From positions 347,056 to 411,055 of the forward strand of contig NZ_JQJY01000008.1 in NCBI RefSeq assembly GCF_000745775.1: DNA of 64,000 nt, given 5' to 3'. The translations under genes and the position numbers were made by a program. This document shows positions 46,338 through 56,303 of the stretch, in pieces; position 1 is the first letter of the stretch, and each line of letters begins with the position of its first letter. A model generated the notes under the pieces. That model was not told the DNA's origin. It searched no databases and worked only from the letters and a program-made list of their open reading frames with translations. The DNA is from Flavobacterium sp. ASV13. Its GTDB lineage: Bacteria; Bacteroidota; Bacteroidia; Flavobacteriales; Flavobacteriaceae.

Positions 46338-46398
46338 TTTGACCCTTCTTTATTATCATATTTCCCCCCTCTGAAACAACAGTGTTCTGTTAGATTTG
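46338..46398 (+). promoter_or_regulatory. PUL2 susC promoter with paired direct repeats, candidate HTCS site
   Basis: TTTGACCC (46338-46345) and ATTTCCCC (46360-46367) start 22 bp apart. The -7 box TAGATTTG lies at 46391-46398, 31 bp after the second repeat starts. The layout matches the promoter before the GH2 gene (35943-36002) in motif, spacing and distance. A -33 TTG is missing. The start codon is 145 bp downstream, so the leader is long. Confidence 0.55.
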
Positions 46399-46542
46399 TA
46401 GCTCAGATTGAATGTCGCAATTTGAGAAAAATGAATATGAAAGAATGTTTTCCCCAAAAAACAACAATCATGATTTTTTTATTTCAAACGCGACTGAGAT
46501 TTAAACCAAACTAATTATTTAACCAAAATTACAACCAAGAAA

Positions 46543-49500
46543 ATGAAAAACTTTATTAGGAAGATGACGACTCCTGATTATGTATCTGGATTTGATTTTA
46601 AAAAGAAATTGGCCATTTTTTGTGTGCTGGTTTCGTTATCTCAAGTACAGGCATATGCAGGAGAACCATCAGGAACAAATGCGCTGGAAAAAATAGAACA
46701 GCAAAATGGAATTAGCGGGCAGGTTAAAGACCAAAACGGATTGCCGCTTCCAGGAGCTACAGTTTCGATTAAAGGAACTAAAATTAGTACAATTACAGAT
46801 TTTGACGGAAAATTTGAATTGAAAGGAGATCAGAACGCAACATTAGTGGTGTCTTATATTGGGTATATGACTCAGGAAATTCAAGTAAAAAATAGAACAA
46901 ATATCACAATTCAACTTGCAGAAAATGCAGCTTCATTAAATGAGGTTGTAGTAGTTGGATACGGTAAAATGAAAAAGAGCGATTTAACAGGAGCAATTGT
47001 TCAGGTTAAAGCAGAATCGTTAGCAAATCAAAATCCACAAACGGTTCAGGATTTATTAAGAGGAGTTCCTGGTTTAAAAGTAGGTTATGATCCTGCTGCA
47101 AAAGGAGGAGGATCTTTACAGATTCGTGGGCAGACTTCTGTTTACAATCCGGATGGTGCTGGTCATAATTCACCGCTTATTATTTTAGACGGAATGCAGT
47201 TTTATGGTGAGCTTTCAGAAATTAATCCTGATGATGTTGGTCAGATTGATATTTTGAAAGATGCATCTGCAACTGCTGTTTATGGTTCTAAAGCGGCAGC
47301 AGGAGTTATTGTTCTTTCAACTAAAAAAGGAAAAACGGGTAAGCCTATTATTAATTTGACGACAAACATGACAATCGTTAATGAAAGTGCTTATCGCGAT
47401 GTATATTCTCCAGAAGGATATGTAAAATATCGTGAAGATTGGGAAACGGCTAAAACGTATGGTACAAATACAACAACCGGAAATTATGAGGCATGGGTTA
47501 CAGGAACAGTAGCTAACAAACCAGGATATTACACAAACCCTAGTCAATTAAGTCAGTACGGTATTAGTGAAGCGCAATGGTTAGCTTATCAGCCAGCTGC
47601 ACAAATTCAAGGCAAAAGTTTAAAGGAAGTTTGGGGATTACGTCTGGGAATTACTGATGCTACGCTTTTGAAAAATTTCACAGATGGAAAAACGCACGAT
47701 TGGTATGATAGTACTTTTAGAACGGGAATAAATCGTGATAATAATTTAAGTGTTTCTGGAGCAAGCGACAAAGTGAATTATTATATCTCTTTGGGCTCTT
47801 TAACTTCAGAAGGTGCTATTCAGGGAAATGATTATTCTGCAGTTCGTGCGAATATGAAAGTGGATGCTAAAGTTACAGATTGGCTTGAATTTGGAGCAAA
47901 TGTTAACTTTCAAGACCGTTCAGATGGAGATATTTCTGTTGGTACAGGAACTAATTATTGGGATGCAAATATGTTAAGAAATAGCCCTTTTGCTAACTTT
48001 AAAGAAACAAACGGTGATTATGCAAGACAACCAATGGGACCAACAATTGGAGGTTATAACTATTACTATGATCGCCAATATATGGATCTTGACAGAGGAT
48101 ATACTGTATTGAATACTATTTTTAATACAAAAGTAACTTTGCCTTTAGGTATTACATATTCATTTAATGCTTCTCCTCGTTATGAATTCTTTTACAACCG
48201 TTATTTTCAGTCGGCTGGAAATAAAAACTGGAGTCCTGCTAACATAGGAGTTGACAGAGAAAACGGTAAAAAATTCACATGGAACATAAACAATACTGTA
48301 GCATGGGATCATACATTTAATGGCAAACACCATATTATAGCAACTTTTGTTCAGGAAGCTGAAGATTTAAAAAGTTGGTCAGATCGCGTAGATGCTAATA
48401 ATATTCAACCTTCAGATGCTTTAGGATATCACAATATTTCTAATGCAACATTGGCTAATAGTACATTTACATCAACAGATACGCATCAAACAGCAGATGC
48501 TTTAATGGCAAGACTTTTCTATTCATTCGACAATCGTTATATGATAACAGGAACGGTACGTCGCGACGGATATTCAGCGTTTGGAGCTTCTTATCCTTAT
48601 GCAACTTTTCCTTCTGTAGCATTGGGATGGAGCTTTAATAAAGAAAGTTGGTTTCAATGGGCGCCTATGAGTACTGGTAAATTGCGTTTGTCATGGGGTA
48701 AAAACGGAAACAGATCACTTGCTGATCCTTATTTGGCTTTAGCAAATTTAAGCTCTGGTACGGGGGCAACAATGGGATATCTTGACGCTTCAGGAAACAT
48801 CGTTGACACGAAATATTTAGGAATTGACCGTATGGCAAATCCTAATTTGCAATGGGAAAAAACAACAGCAACAAACATTGGTCTTGATCTAGGTTTCTTA
48901 AATGACCGAATTACAAGTACAATCGATGTTTACAGATCCGTTACAAATGATATGATCATGAGTCAGCGTCTGCCTGTGTTTACTGGATTTTCATCAATTG
49001 CAACCAATCTTGGAGAGGTTGAAAATAAAGGTGTTGAAATAAGCCTTACAACTTTAAATATGAAAAAGCCAAACTTTGAGTGGACTACAATGGTTGCTTT
49101 TTCATACAACAAGAATATTATTAATAGATTGTATGGAAACATGGAAGATGTTAAGGATGCCAATGGAAATGTAATAGGAGCTAAAGAGGCAGATGATAAA
49201 ACGAATGTATGGTTTATTGGTAAACCTATTTCTCAAATCTGGGATTATAAAGTAATCGGAATTTGGCAGAAGGATGAAGCTGTAGAAGCTGCAAAATACG
49301 GACAGCGTCCTGGTGATCCAAAAGTTGAAAACAGTTACACAGCAGATGATGTTAACGGAAAACCAACATACAACGAAAAAGACAAACAATTTTTAGGACA
49401 GACCGCACCTCCAATCAACTGGTCGTTGCGTAACGAATTCAAAATTTATAAAAACTGGAATTTGGCAATTAACATGTATTCGTACATGGGACACAAATCG

Positions 49501-49875
49501 CTTGATAGCCGTTATATGAATAATTATAATGACGGAAGTTTGTATACGAACAATTACAATCCATTTGTAAATCCGTATTGGACACTTGATAATCCAACAA
49601 ATGACTGGGCGCGTCTTGATGCAAGAGGACCTGCAGGAGCTGGAGTTTCAAAATTATACGATCGCAGTTTTATCCGTTTAGATAATATTTCGTTGGCTTA
49701 TTCACTTCCTAAAGATCTTGTTGATCGTTTGCATGTGAGAAACTTCAAAATTTATGCTTCGGTTCAGAACGCTGCAACATGGTCTGCTTCTAAAGAATGG
49801 AAATATTATGGAGATCCAGAAACAGGTGGGCTAGCTACACGAATGTTTAATTTAGGATTTAACGTTTCACTTTAA
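46543..49875 (+). CDS. SusC/RagA-type TonB-linked outer membrane protein (PUL2)
   Basis: The product has 1110 residues. The N-terminus is long and polar before the hydrophobic core (KKLAIFCVLVSLSQVQAYAG). A carboxypeptidase-D-like domain follows (GISGQVKDQNGLPLPGATV, about 55-140), then the plug with EVVVVGYGKMKKSDLTGAI, DLLRGVPGLKVGYD and SPLIILDGMQFYG, then the barrel ending in GFNVSL. Motifs are canonical for the family, and the size is slightly above average. It pairs with the SusD gene 11 bp downstream and would import oligosaccharides released outside by the T9SS-secreted GH128-type enzyme. Expression is probably under the HTCS. Confidence 0.96.
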   Translation: MKNFIRKMTTPDYVSGFDFKKKLAIFCVLVSLSQVQAYAGEPSGTNALEKIEQQNGISGQVKDQNGLPLPGATVSIKGTKISTITDFDGKFELKGDQNATLVVSYIGYMTQEIQVKNRTNITIQLAENAASLNEVVVVGYGKMKKSDLTGAIVQVKAESLANQNPQTVQDLLRGVPGLKVGYDPAAKGGGSLQIRGQTSVYNPDGAGHNSPLIILDGMQFYGELSEINPDDVGQIDILKDASATAVYGSKAAAGVIVLSTKKGKTGKPIINLTTNMTIVNESAYRDVYSPEGYVKYREDWETAKTYGTNTTTGNYEAWVTGTVANKPGYYTNPSQLSQYGISEAQWLAYQPAAQIQGKSLKEVWGLRLGITDATLLKNFTDGKTHDWYDSTFRTGINRDNNLSVSGASDKVNYYISLGSLTSEGAIQGNDYSAVRANMKVDAKVTDWLEFGANVNFQDRSDGDISVGTGTNYWDANMLRNSPFANFKETNGDYARQPMGPTIGGYNYYYDRQYMDLDRGYTVLNTIFNTKVTLPLGITYSFNASPRYEFFYNRYFQSAGNKNWSPANIGVDRENGKKFTWNINNTVAWDHTFNGKHHIIATFVQEAEDLKSWSDRVDANNIQPSDALGYHNISNATLANSTFTSTDTHQTADALMARLFYSFDNRYMITGTVRRDGYSAFGASYPYATFPSVALGWSFNKESWFQWAPMSTGKLRLSWGKNGNRSLADPYLALANLSSGTGATMGYLDASGNIVDTKYLGIDRMANPNLQWEKTTATNIGLDLGFLNDRITSTIDVYRSVTNDMIMSQRLPVFTGFSSIATNLGEVENKGVEISLTTLNMKKPNFEWTTMVAFSYNKNIINRLYGNMEDVKDANGNVIGAKEADDKTNVWFIGKPISQIWDYKVIGIWQKDEAVEAAKYGQRPGDPKVENSYTADDVNGKPTYNEKDKQFLGQTAPPINWSLRNEFKIYKNWNLAINMYSYMGHKSLDSRYMNNYNDGSLYTNNYNPFVNPYWTLDNPTNDWARLDARGPAGAGVSKLYDRSFIRLDNISLAYSLPKDLVDRLHVRNFKIYASVQNAATWSASKEWKYYGDPETGGLATRMFNLGFNVSL

Positions 49876-49886
49876 TAATTACAATA

Positions 49887-51872
49887 ATGAAAAAATATAT
49901 AAAAAATAAAATCTCAACACTTGTGCCTTTAGTAGCAGTCACTGCTCTTTTGGTTTCTTGTTCAAAAGATTTTTTGGAACCAGATCCGCTTTCGTTTTAC
50001 GAGCCTGAAACTACTTTTAGTACTGAATCTGGATTGCAGGCAGTTTTGGCAAGTGCCGATAAACAACTTCGTAACAATTACATTCATTATAATAGCGCTA
50101 GTAATAGTGTGCCAATTGGAACAGAATACGTTTTCTCTGATATGGCAAAATATGGAAAAACAGATAATAGCAGTACTATTTCTGATTTTGCTAACACTAT
50201 AGTTCCCACAGGAAGTTTTAAAACAGCAACAAACGATGATTTTTACCTAGGATTTTACTGGGACGAAGCTTATACGGGTATCAAACATGCTAACACTGTA
50301 TTGACTTATATTGATAAGGTAACAAGTTTATCTGAAGAAGTTAAACGTAAATATATCGGTCAGGCTTATTTTCATAGAGCATATCGTTATCTTAATTTGG
50401 TATATCAATTTGGAGATATTCCATTGATTACTAAAATTTTGGAAGTTCCAAAACAGAGTTATTATTCTACTAGAAAAGAAGCCATCATTGAAATGATTAC
50501 TGCCGATATGGAAAAAGCTGTAGAATGGGTACCAGATCAGGCAAAATTACCTTATTTAGGTGTAGTGAACAAAGGAGCTTGCCGTCAGTTATTGATTAAA
50601 TGTTACTTGGCTTCTGGAAGATTTAAAGATGCAGAAAATCAGGCAGATTTACTGATTAATTCATCTGGTTATTCTTTAATGCAAGCTAGTTTTGGAACTT
50701 TTGATCCAGGTGGAAATCCAACAACATGGACAATTAACAGAAATGTAATTTGGGATTTGCACCGACCTGAAAATAAAGTTATTGCAGCTAATAGAGAAGC
50801 CATTATGATAATGCCAAATGGTGGAGTACAATCATTTTTACCTTTTGCCTCAATGAGAATTTTTGGACCTAACTGGAATTCTGCAACTGTAACAACTCCT
50901 GACGGAAAACAAGCAGCAAATCGTTTTGCCTCAAACAACACTGCCAACTACCAAGCTAATTATGATTATGCAAGAGCGCTAGGGCGTGGTATTGCTACAA
51001 TTAGTGCTTCTTATTATTCACAACATCCTATGTGGGTTGTAAATGGTGTTGAAGACAAAAAAGACCTTAGACATAATAGTACTGTTGGTAACTGGGTAAA
51101 TATGGAAGATCTTAAATATAGTGATAGAACTTCGGCATTTTACGGTCAAAATTTCAGATTAAGAAATGGTACGACTTTGTTATCAAAAGATACCCTTCGT
51201 GAATGGTTTGATTTTCCGTTATATAAAATTTATTTGCATGACGTTGTAAATGAAACGAATCCAAATGCAACAGATTTTCAGGGAGCAAGTACAGGAAGTA
51301 AAGCACATTGGTACTTATATCGTTTAGCTGAAACTTATTTATTAAGAGCCGAAGCACGTTTTTATCAAGGAAACGTTGGTGGAGCAGCTCAGGATGTGAA
51401 TACAGTGAGAGCCAGAGCAGGCGCAGCACAAATGTATGGTACAGTAACAATAGGTGATATTTGTGCAGAAAGAGGAAGAGAACTTTATCTTGAAGAATGG
51501 AGAAATGTCGAGTTAAAACGTATCTCACACTGTCTTGCACTCAGCGGAAAACCTGACGAATGGGGTCAAACTTATAATAAAACCAATTGGGATAAACAAT
51601 CCGGAACTGATAATGCCGGCGGAAGTTATTGGTGGCAGCGTATCGTTCATTATACATTGTACAATAAATATCCTAGTGGTATAGTGGTTCCAAATGGAAC
51701 TAAGTTTTATACGATGGACAAACGTAATAACTACTGGCCAATTCCAAGCAGTGCTATAACGGCAAACATTAAAGGAAAATTAAGTCAGAACTTCGGTTAT
51801 GATGGCTATGACGCTAACATTAAAGTCTGGGATAAATGGCAGGATGCTGTCGCAGATGAAAGTCAGCTTTAA
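49887..51872 (+). CDS. SusD/RagB-family outer membrane lipoprotein (PUL2)
   Basis: The product has 661 residues. The lipoprotein signal ends at LLVSCSKDFLEPDPLSFYEPE (Cys 25), with the classic D-F-L-E/P-x-P start of SusD. The TPR-like helices carry YRYLNLVYQFGDIPLI, EAIIEMITADMEKAVEWVP and the C-terminal block HWYLYRLAETYLLRAEARF, ICAERGRELYLEEWRNVELKR. It is longer than the usual 500-600 residues because of extra loops in the middle. It binds glycan at the cell surface with the SusC encoded 11 bp upstream. Two strong hairpins follow in the gap before the next gene. Confidence 0.95.
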   Translation: MKKYIKNKISTLVPLVAVTALLVSCSKDFLEPDPLSFYEPETTFSTESGLQAVLASADKQLRNNYIHYNSASNSVPIGTEYVFSDMAKYGKTDNSSTISDFANTIVPTGSFKTATNDDFYLGFYWDEAYTGIKHANTVLTYIDKVTSLSEEVKRKYIGQAYFHRAYRYLNLVYQFGDIPLITKILEVPKQSYYSTRKEAIIEMITADMEKAVEWVPDQAKLPYLGVVNKGACRQLLIKCYLASGRFKDAENQADLLINSSGYSLMQASFGTFDPGGNPTTWTINRNVIWDLHRPENKVIAANREAIMIMPNGGVQSFLPFASMRIFGPNWNSATVTTPDGKQAANRFASNNTANYQANYDYARALGRGIATISASYYSQHPMWVVNGVEDKKDLRHNSTVGNWVNMEDLKYSDRTSAFYGQNFRLRNGTTLLSKDTLREWFDFPLYKIYLHDVVNETNPNATDFQGASTGSKAHWYLYRLAETYLLRAEARFYQGNVGGAAQDVNTVRARAGAAQMYGTVTIGDICAERGRELYLEEWRNVELKRISHCLALSGKPDEWGQTYNKTNWDKQSGTDNAGGSYWWQRIVHYTLYNKYPSGIVVPNGTKFYTMDKRNNYWPIPSSAITANIKGKLSQNFGYDGYDANIKVWDKWQDAVADESQL

Positions 51873-51891
51873 TTAGCTGTATAATTAAAAA

Positions 51892-51946
51892 ATATCGGAA
51901 CTGCAGTAACCTTGAATTGTTATCTTGTTACTGCAGATGACGATAT
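51892..51946 (+). terminator. Large hairpin after susD (PUL2), terminator- or attenuator-like
   Basis: CTGCAGTAAC (51901-51910) pairs perfectly with GTTACTGCAG (51927-51936), and an outer ATATCG (51892-51897) / CGATAT (51941-51946) pair extends it past an internal loop. Only a short T-run (CCTTTT) follows. It may lower read-through from susCD to the glycosidase genes. Confidence 0.55.
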
Positions 51947-52008
51947 CCTTTTCGGATTTAAAACATCCAACTTCCTAAAACTAATTTTTATAAATTTTGA
52001 CTGTTAAA

Positions 52009-52039
52009 GCATTATCCCTAATGTGTTTAGGGATAATGC
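52009..52039 (+). terminator. Second hairpin between susD and the GH128-type gene
   Basis: GCATTATCCCTAA (52009-52021) pairs perfectly over 13 bp with TTAGGGATAATGC (52027-52039), loop TGTGT, with further flanking pairs (ACTGT/ACAGT). No T-run follows. The 417-bp gap (51873-52289) shows no gene besides these two hairpins. Confidence 0.5.
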
Positions 52040-52289
52040 TGACAGTTATAATAATTCGCATGAATAAATATATTGTACCCGTTTGTTCCAAAAGAATCAG
52101 GTTTAACAATATAAATAACAACAATAAATTTCAATACAATTTTGCCTGTTAATAAAAGCGAAAGAAATTTTCTGCTCTGTTTTGATTTTAAAATCAGCTA
52201 GTTGAGATTTCTTGCGCCAATAATTTTGTCGGTTACCAATGAAAGCATTAAACAAAAATTATAAATAATTTTTAAATCAAATATTTCAT

Positions 52290-55200
52290 ATGAAAAAACT
52301 ATACGCATTTTTATTATTCTCGTTATCGGTTTTTGTATTCAATATACATGCACAAGCTCCCAATTTACCTGTAAAGGCAAATTTAGCCACAACATTAAAT
52401 GGTTCTAAGACTTTTACAAATGCTGTGAGTTCAGATATTATATCTTTTCCATTATCTAATCAAACGGAATTTACTTTAGAAGTAAAAGCAAAAGTGAATT
52501 CGGCAGTTGGGAGAGGACTCGATGTAGAGGTTAAAAATACAATTGGCCTCGGATTTAGAACCTCTTTAGATAAAACAACTTTTAATAGCACTACAATATT
52601 ATCAACACCAGATAATTTAAGTACTTCTGTAGATAATGCTCAGGAACAAACTTATAGATATGCCATAAAAGATGGCGTTGCAAATATTTTTCAGGACGGG
52701 CATTACTTGACTTCTAAGACACTTGATTTTTTAAATGATACTTCAGGAGCAACAATTGCGTATGGCACAGATAATTTATTGGGAAGATGGACTGGAGTTA
52801 CAGGAAATAATTCTGGAAAGCCGAACGATTATGGCTGGGCAAATACGTCAACAAGTCTTCCGTGGAATACAGCCAATTCAACTTCTGGTGTTCGCTATTT
52901 GGATGTAACTTCTGGACATACGTTTGAATCTGATAATTCGGTTTACAGTGGAAGAATAATGTATATTCGTTGGGATAATGCAAGTTATTCAGCTTCAACT
53001 TATAGTTTTCCTGTAAAACTAGAACAAGGTTTGAGATATGAATTTTCATGGCTTTACGAATATATTTCTAATGCTGCTCCCGGCATCAAATTGAATGTAG
53101 CAATATCGTCAGGTGCTGACGGATCAGGCGCTATAGTTTCTAAAACATTTACAACGGGTAATGCCAATAAATTGCGAAAAGGAGATTTATCTTTTGTTTC
53201 GAATTTTGATGGAAATTATTACCTGACCATTACAGGTGATTACGGCCTTATGGCTATTGCCGATTTGAAACTAAAATCTTCAAACTTAATCAATAACTGG
53301 GACGGTCTTTTTAATGATAATGCCGGAACTCCAGCTGCTTATGCATGGACGAATGTGGCTTCTCCATCTATTTTTAATACTGCAAACAGTACAAGCGGTA
53401 CGCGCTTCATGGATGTAACTTCTGGTCATACATTTGAATCAGATAATTCTGTTTATAGTGGCAGATTAATGTATATTAGATGGGACAGTACTGCACTTCA
53501 AAATTCGGTTTATTCTTTTCCGGTATCATTAGAAGCATCAAAAGGATATCAGTTTTCTTGGATATATGAATATATTTCGAATTTAAGTCCAGGTTCTCAA
53601 ATGACGGTCTCAATTTCTACAGCTGCAAATGGTGGCGGAACCGTTTTGGCAACAAAAAATTTTGTAACCGGAGCTGTTAATAAACTTAGAAAAGGAGATT
53701 TGACATTTCAGTCAACAAGCGCAGGTACTTACTATATTAATATCACCGGAGCAAAAGCACTTTTTGGAATAGCCGATCTAAAAGTTCAAGAGCAACAGAC
53801 AGCAAATATTGTAATTGGTAAAAATTACGCAACAGGCGCTGTAGATATGGCAATATCTTCGGTTACTTTTGAGAATGTAGCTTACGCACCCGAAAAAGTG
53901 ATTAGTCCATCTTTACAAACTAACACTATTTCGAGTAATACAAGTACAGGAGCTTTTGCAAAATCAAAAGTTGTTTTAAGCGGAACTGCTTCTTTATATC
54001 TTAAAAATGGATATAATCCTTTAATAAATTCAACTGTAAACTTAACTTCAGCAGATAACAGTTTGTATTTTGAAAATGTCAAACCAAGTGAAGTAATCAG
54101 TTCACAGTTGCAGTACGTTTCAGTAAATGGCGTTTTAGCGGGCAATGGCACAAATGTAAATGTTACAAATTACGGGGCAGGTTCCGTTGTATCGCTATAT
54201 GTTGCAGATTATCAGCCGTTGCAGGTTTTTACCGAAGAAAATTTTGCAGGAACATCACAACAATATGTTACAGTAACTCCATTTGATAATTTAGGATCAT
54301 TTGACAATGCCATAAAATCATTCAAATTGAAAAAAGGTTATATGGCAACTTTCGCTACAAGTGCAGACGGATCTGGATATAGCAGAGTTTATATAGCAGA
54401 AAATGAAGACCTTGAAGTTCCAGTTTTACCAATTAATTTAAAAGGAACAATTTCATTTATCCGAACAATGAGATGGCATCAAGTTACTAAAAAAGGACTT
54501 GCCGGCGGAAGCACGGAAGCTATCAATTCAACTAATATTACATGGTATTATAATTGGAATACTGGAATGGATACCACTCCAAATGTTGAGTATGTTCCAA
54601 TTCGTCAAACACAATATTGGCCAGCATTTGCCCCAGCATATACTAAAGAAGGATATACCCATTTGTTAGGTTTTAACGAACCAGATCATACAGATCAAGC
54701 AAATATGACTGTTGACGCGGCGATAAGTTCATGGCCAGGTCTTTTGAAATCTGGATTACGAGTTGGTTCTCCTGCAACTTCAGATCCTTATAATCCGTGG
54801 ATGGCTAATTTTATGACGCAGGCTGAAGCTAATAATTATCGAGTTGATTATGTGGCATTGCATTGTTATTGGTATAAAACGGCAGCACAGTGGAAAAGTG
54901 ATTTACAATATATCTATGACAAATACAAAAGACCAATCTGGATTACAGAATGGAATATTGGAGCAAACTGGACCGCTAATAATTTCCCTGATGATGTAAA
55001 TACGCTTACAGATGCCAATGCAACAAAACATAAAAATGATTTAGCAGCGATTTTAACTGTTTTAGAAAGTGCTGATTATGTAGAGCGTTATTCAATTTAC
55101 AATTGGGTACAAGACGCCAGAGCAATGTATGTTACTATTAATGACGCATTTAAAACAAGAAATCCAAATTGGCAAAATTATGTTTGGCTGCAGACCGCGC

Positions 55201-56174
55201 CAGTAATTTCGAGCACATCAACTGATTACACCGTTTTGACTCCTGCGGGGCAATATTATGCTAAAAATGCATCGGCGAAAGCTTATAATTCCGCTAAAGA
55301 ATATATTCCGTTATGGAAAACAAAAGTAGAAACGTTGAGCTATACGCTTTCATCAGATTATAAAAACATTACAGTTAAATGGACAGGAACCAATCAGGAA
55401 TTAGTTAATAAATATGTTCTTGAACGAAAACTAACAGGTGAAAGCGCATTTTCAGTTTTTTATGAATCAACAGATTACAATATTATTGAGAAAATCGACC
55501 AAGTTCGTACACATGCTGAGTATAGAATAAAAGTTGTAGGCAAAGACAATGTTGAGTCAGCCTATTCAGCAGTATTGGTTTATGATCAGCCTGCGATTTC
55601 AGCAATTCCAGCAAATTTTACTGGAGAAGCTGTGTCATCATCGGCAATCAATTTAAAATGGTCGCTTGTAACAGGAGCCGAATCGTATAAAATCAAAAGA
55701 GCGACAACTGTTAATGGTACATACGATATAATAAATGCTTATGTAAAAGACAGCATTTTTGGCGATACCAATTTAGAAGCAAATAAAGATTACTTCTATA
55801 AAATTGCTTCTGAAAATGCTGGTGGAGAAAGTCAATATTCGGCAGCTTTACAAGTTAAAACATTATCATCTTCAGGTTCTTTTACGGCTAAAAGCGCAAA
55901 TACGTTGGCTTTAAGTCCAATAGAAGAAGAATCTGTTGAAACAATCAGCGTGTTTCCAAACCCTACAACAGGACAGTTTGATATTATTTTGCCAAATAAT
56001 GAAGTCGCTGGAATAATTACAATTTATACTTCAGATAGTAAAGTAATTTCAACAGCAAATTATGGAAATGCGAGTGGCAAAATTCATTTGAATATTGAAA
56101 ATCAGCCTCCAGGAATTTATCTGATAAAGATGCAATCACATCCAGCTTTAACTCTTAGAGTTATCAAAAAGTAA
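52290..56174 (+). CDS. Modular GH128-type glycoside hydrolase with duplicated domain, FN3 domains and T9SS signal
   Basis: The product has 1294 residues, with a signal peptide ending at IHAQ. An N-terminal sandwich domain (about 25-160) is followed by two copies of one domain of about 170 residues (about 162-330 and 333-500, sharing DVTSGHTFESDNSVYSG). A strand-rich region comes next (about 515-725), then a TIM barrel of the GH128 / glycosyl hydrolase catalytic core type (about 725-1030). The likely acid/base is Glu797 in LGFNEPDHTD and the nucleophile Glu887 in IWITEWNIG. Two FN3-like domains and a type A T9SS sorting domain (VFPNPTTGQFDI to the end) close the protein. Known GH128 members cut beta-1,3-glucan. 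This one is probably released or held at the cell surface and makes the first cut for PUL2; its true substrate may differ. Confidence 0.88.
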   Translation: MKKLYAFLLFSLSVFVFNIHAQAPNLPVKANLATTLNGSKTFTNAVSSDIISFPLSNQTEFTLEVKAKVNSAVGRGLDVEVKNTIGLGFRTSLDKTTFNSTTILSTPDNLSTSVDNAQEQTYRYAIKDGVANIFQDGHYLTSKTLDFLNDTSGATIAYGTDNLLGRWTGVTGNNSGKPNDYGWANTSTSLPWNTANSTSGVRYLDVTSGHTFESDNSVYSGRIMYIRWDNASYSASTYSFPVKLEQGLRYEFSWLYEYISNAAPGIKLNVAISSGADGSGAIVSKTFTTGNANKLRKGDLSFVSNFDGNYYLTITGDYGLMAIADLKLKSSNLINNWDGLFNDNAGTPAAYAWTNVASPSIFNTANSTSGTRFMDVTSGHTFESDNSVYSGRLMYIRWDSTALQNSVYSFPVSLEASKGYQFSWIYEYISNLSPGSQMTVSISTAANGGGTVLATKNFVTGAVNKLRKGDLTFQSTSAGTYYINITGAKALFGIADLKVQEQQTANIVIGKNYATGAVDMAISSVTFENVAYAPEKVISPSLQTNTISSNTSTGAFAKSKVVLSGTASLYLKNGYNPLINSTVNLTSADNSLYFENVKPSEVISSQLQYVSVNGVLAGNGTNVNVTNYGAGSVVSLYVADYQPLQVFTEENFAGTSQQYVTVTPFDNLGSFDNAIKSFKLKKGYMATFATSADGSGYSRVYIAENEDLEVPVLPINLKGTISFIRTMRWHQVTKKGLAGGSTEAINSTNITWYYNWNTGMDTTPNVEYVPIRQTQYWPAFAPAYTKEGYTHLLGFNEPDHTDQANMTVDAAISSWPGLLKSGLRVGSPATSDPYNPWMANFMTQAEANNYRVDYVALHCYWYKTAAQWKSDLQYIYDKYKRPIWITEWNIGANWTANNFPDDVNTLTDANATKHKNDLAAILTVLESADYVERYSIYNWVQDARAMYVTINDAFKTRNPNWQNYVWLQTAPVISSTSTDYTVLTPAGQYYAKNASAKAYNSAKEYIPLWKTKVETLSYTLSSDYKNITVKWTGTNQELVNKYVLERKLTGESAFSVFYESTDYNIIEKIDQVRTHAEYRIKVVGKDNVESAYSAVLVYDQPAISAIPANFTGEAVSSSAINLKWSLVTGAESYKIKRATTVNGTYDIINAYVKDSIFGDTNLEANKDYFYKIASENAGGESQYSAALQVKTLSSSGSFTAKSANTLALSPIEEESVETISVFPNPTTGQFDIILPNNEVAGIITIYTSDSKVISTANYGNASGKIHLNIENQPPGIYLIKMQSHPALTLRVIKK
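52776..53790 (+). repeat. Tandem duplication inside the GH128-type gene
   Basis: Two consecutive segments of about 510 bp each encode homologous domains. The first starts near LLGRWTGVTGNNSG, the second near LINNWDGLFNDNAG. They share SGHTFESDNSVYSGR, MYIRWD, FSW-YEYISN, NKLRKGDL and a closing G-ADLK motif. The copies are diverged at the DNA level, so the duplication is old. The fold looks like a beta-sandwich, possibly carbohydrate-binding. Confidence 0.85.
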
Positions 56175-56218
56175 TGAAATGAATATAAATAAAAGTAGGT
56201 TTTAATTAGTATAGAAAT

Positions 56219-56246
56219 GATTAGGGATCTTTCGGGATCCCTAATC
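56219..56246 (+). terminator. Hairpin between the GH128-type and GH16 genes
   Basis: GATTAGGGATC (56219-56229) pairs perfectly with GATCCCTAATC (56236-56246), loop TTTCGG. The following T-run is poor, so it may protect the 3' end of the upstream message or reduce read-through instead of stopping it. Confidence 0.6.
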
Positions 56247-56303
56247 TTAATAAAAATTCTTAGAATTTCCTGAGATTGATCAGGATTTAAAAATAGATTT
56301 AAA

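Noticed and set aside
51154..51540. Minus-strand open frame of 128 codons inside susD
   Set aside because: It is an antisense shadow of conserved SusD sequence; Leu/His-rich and without a motif.
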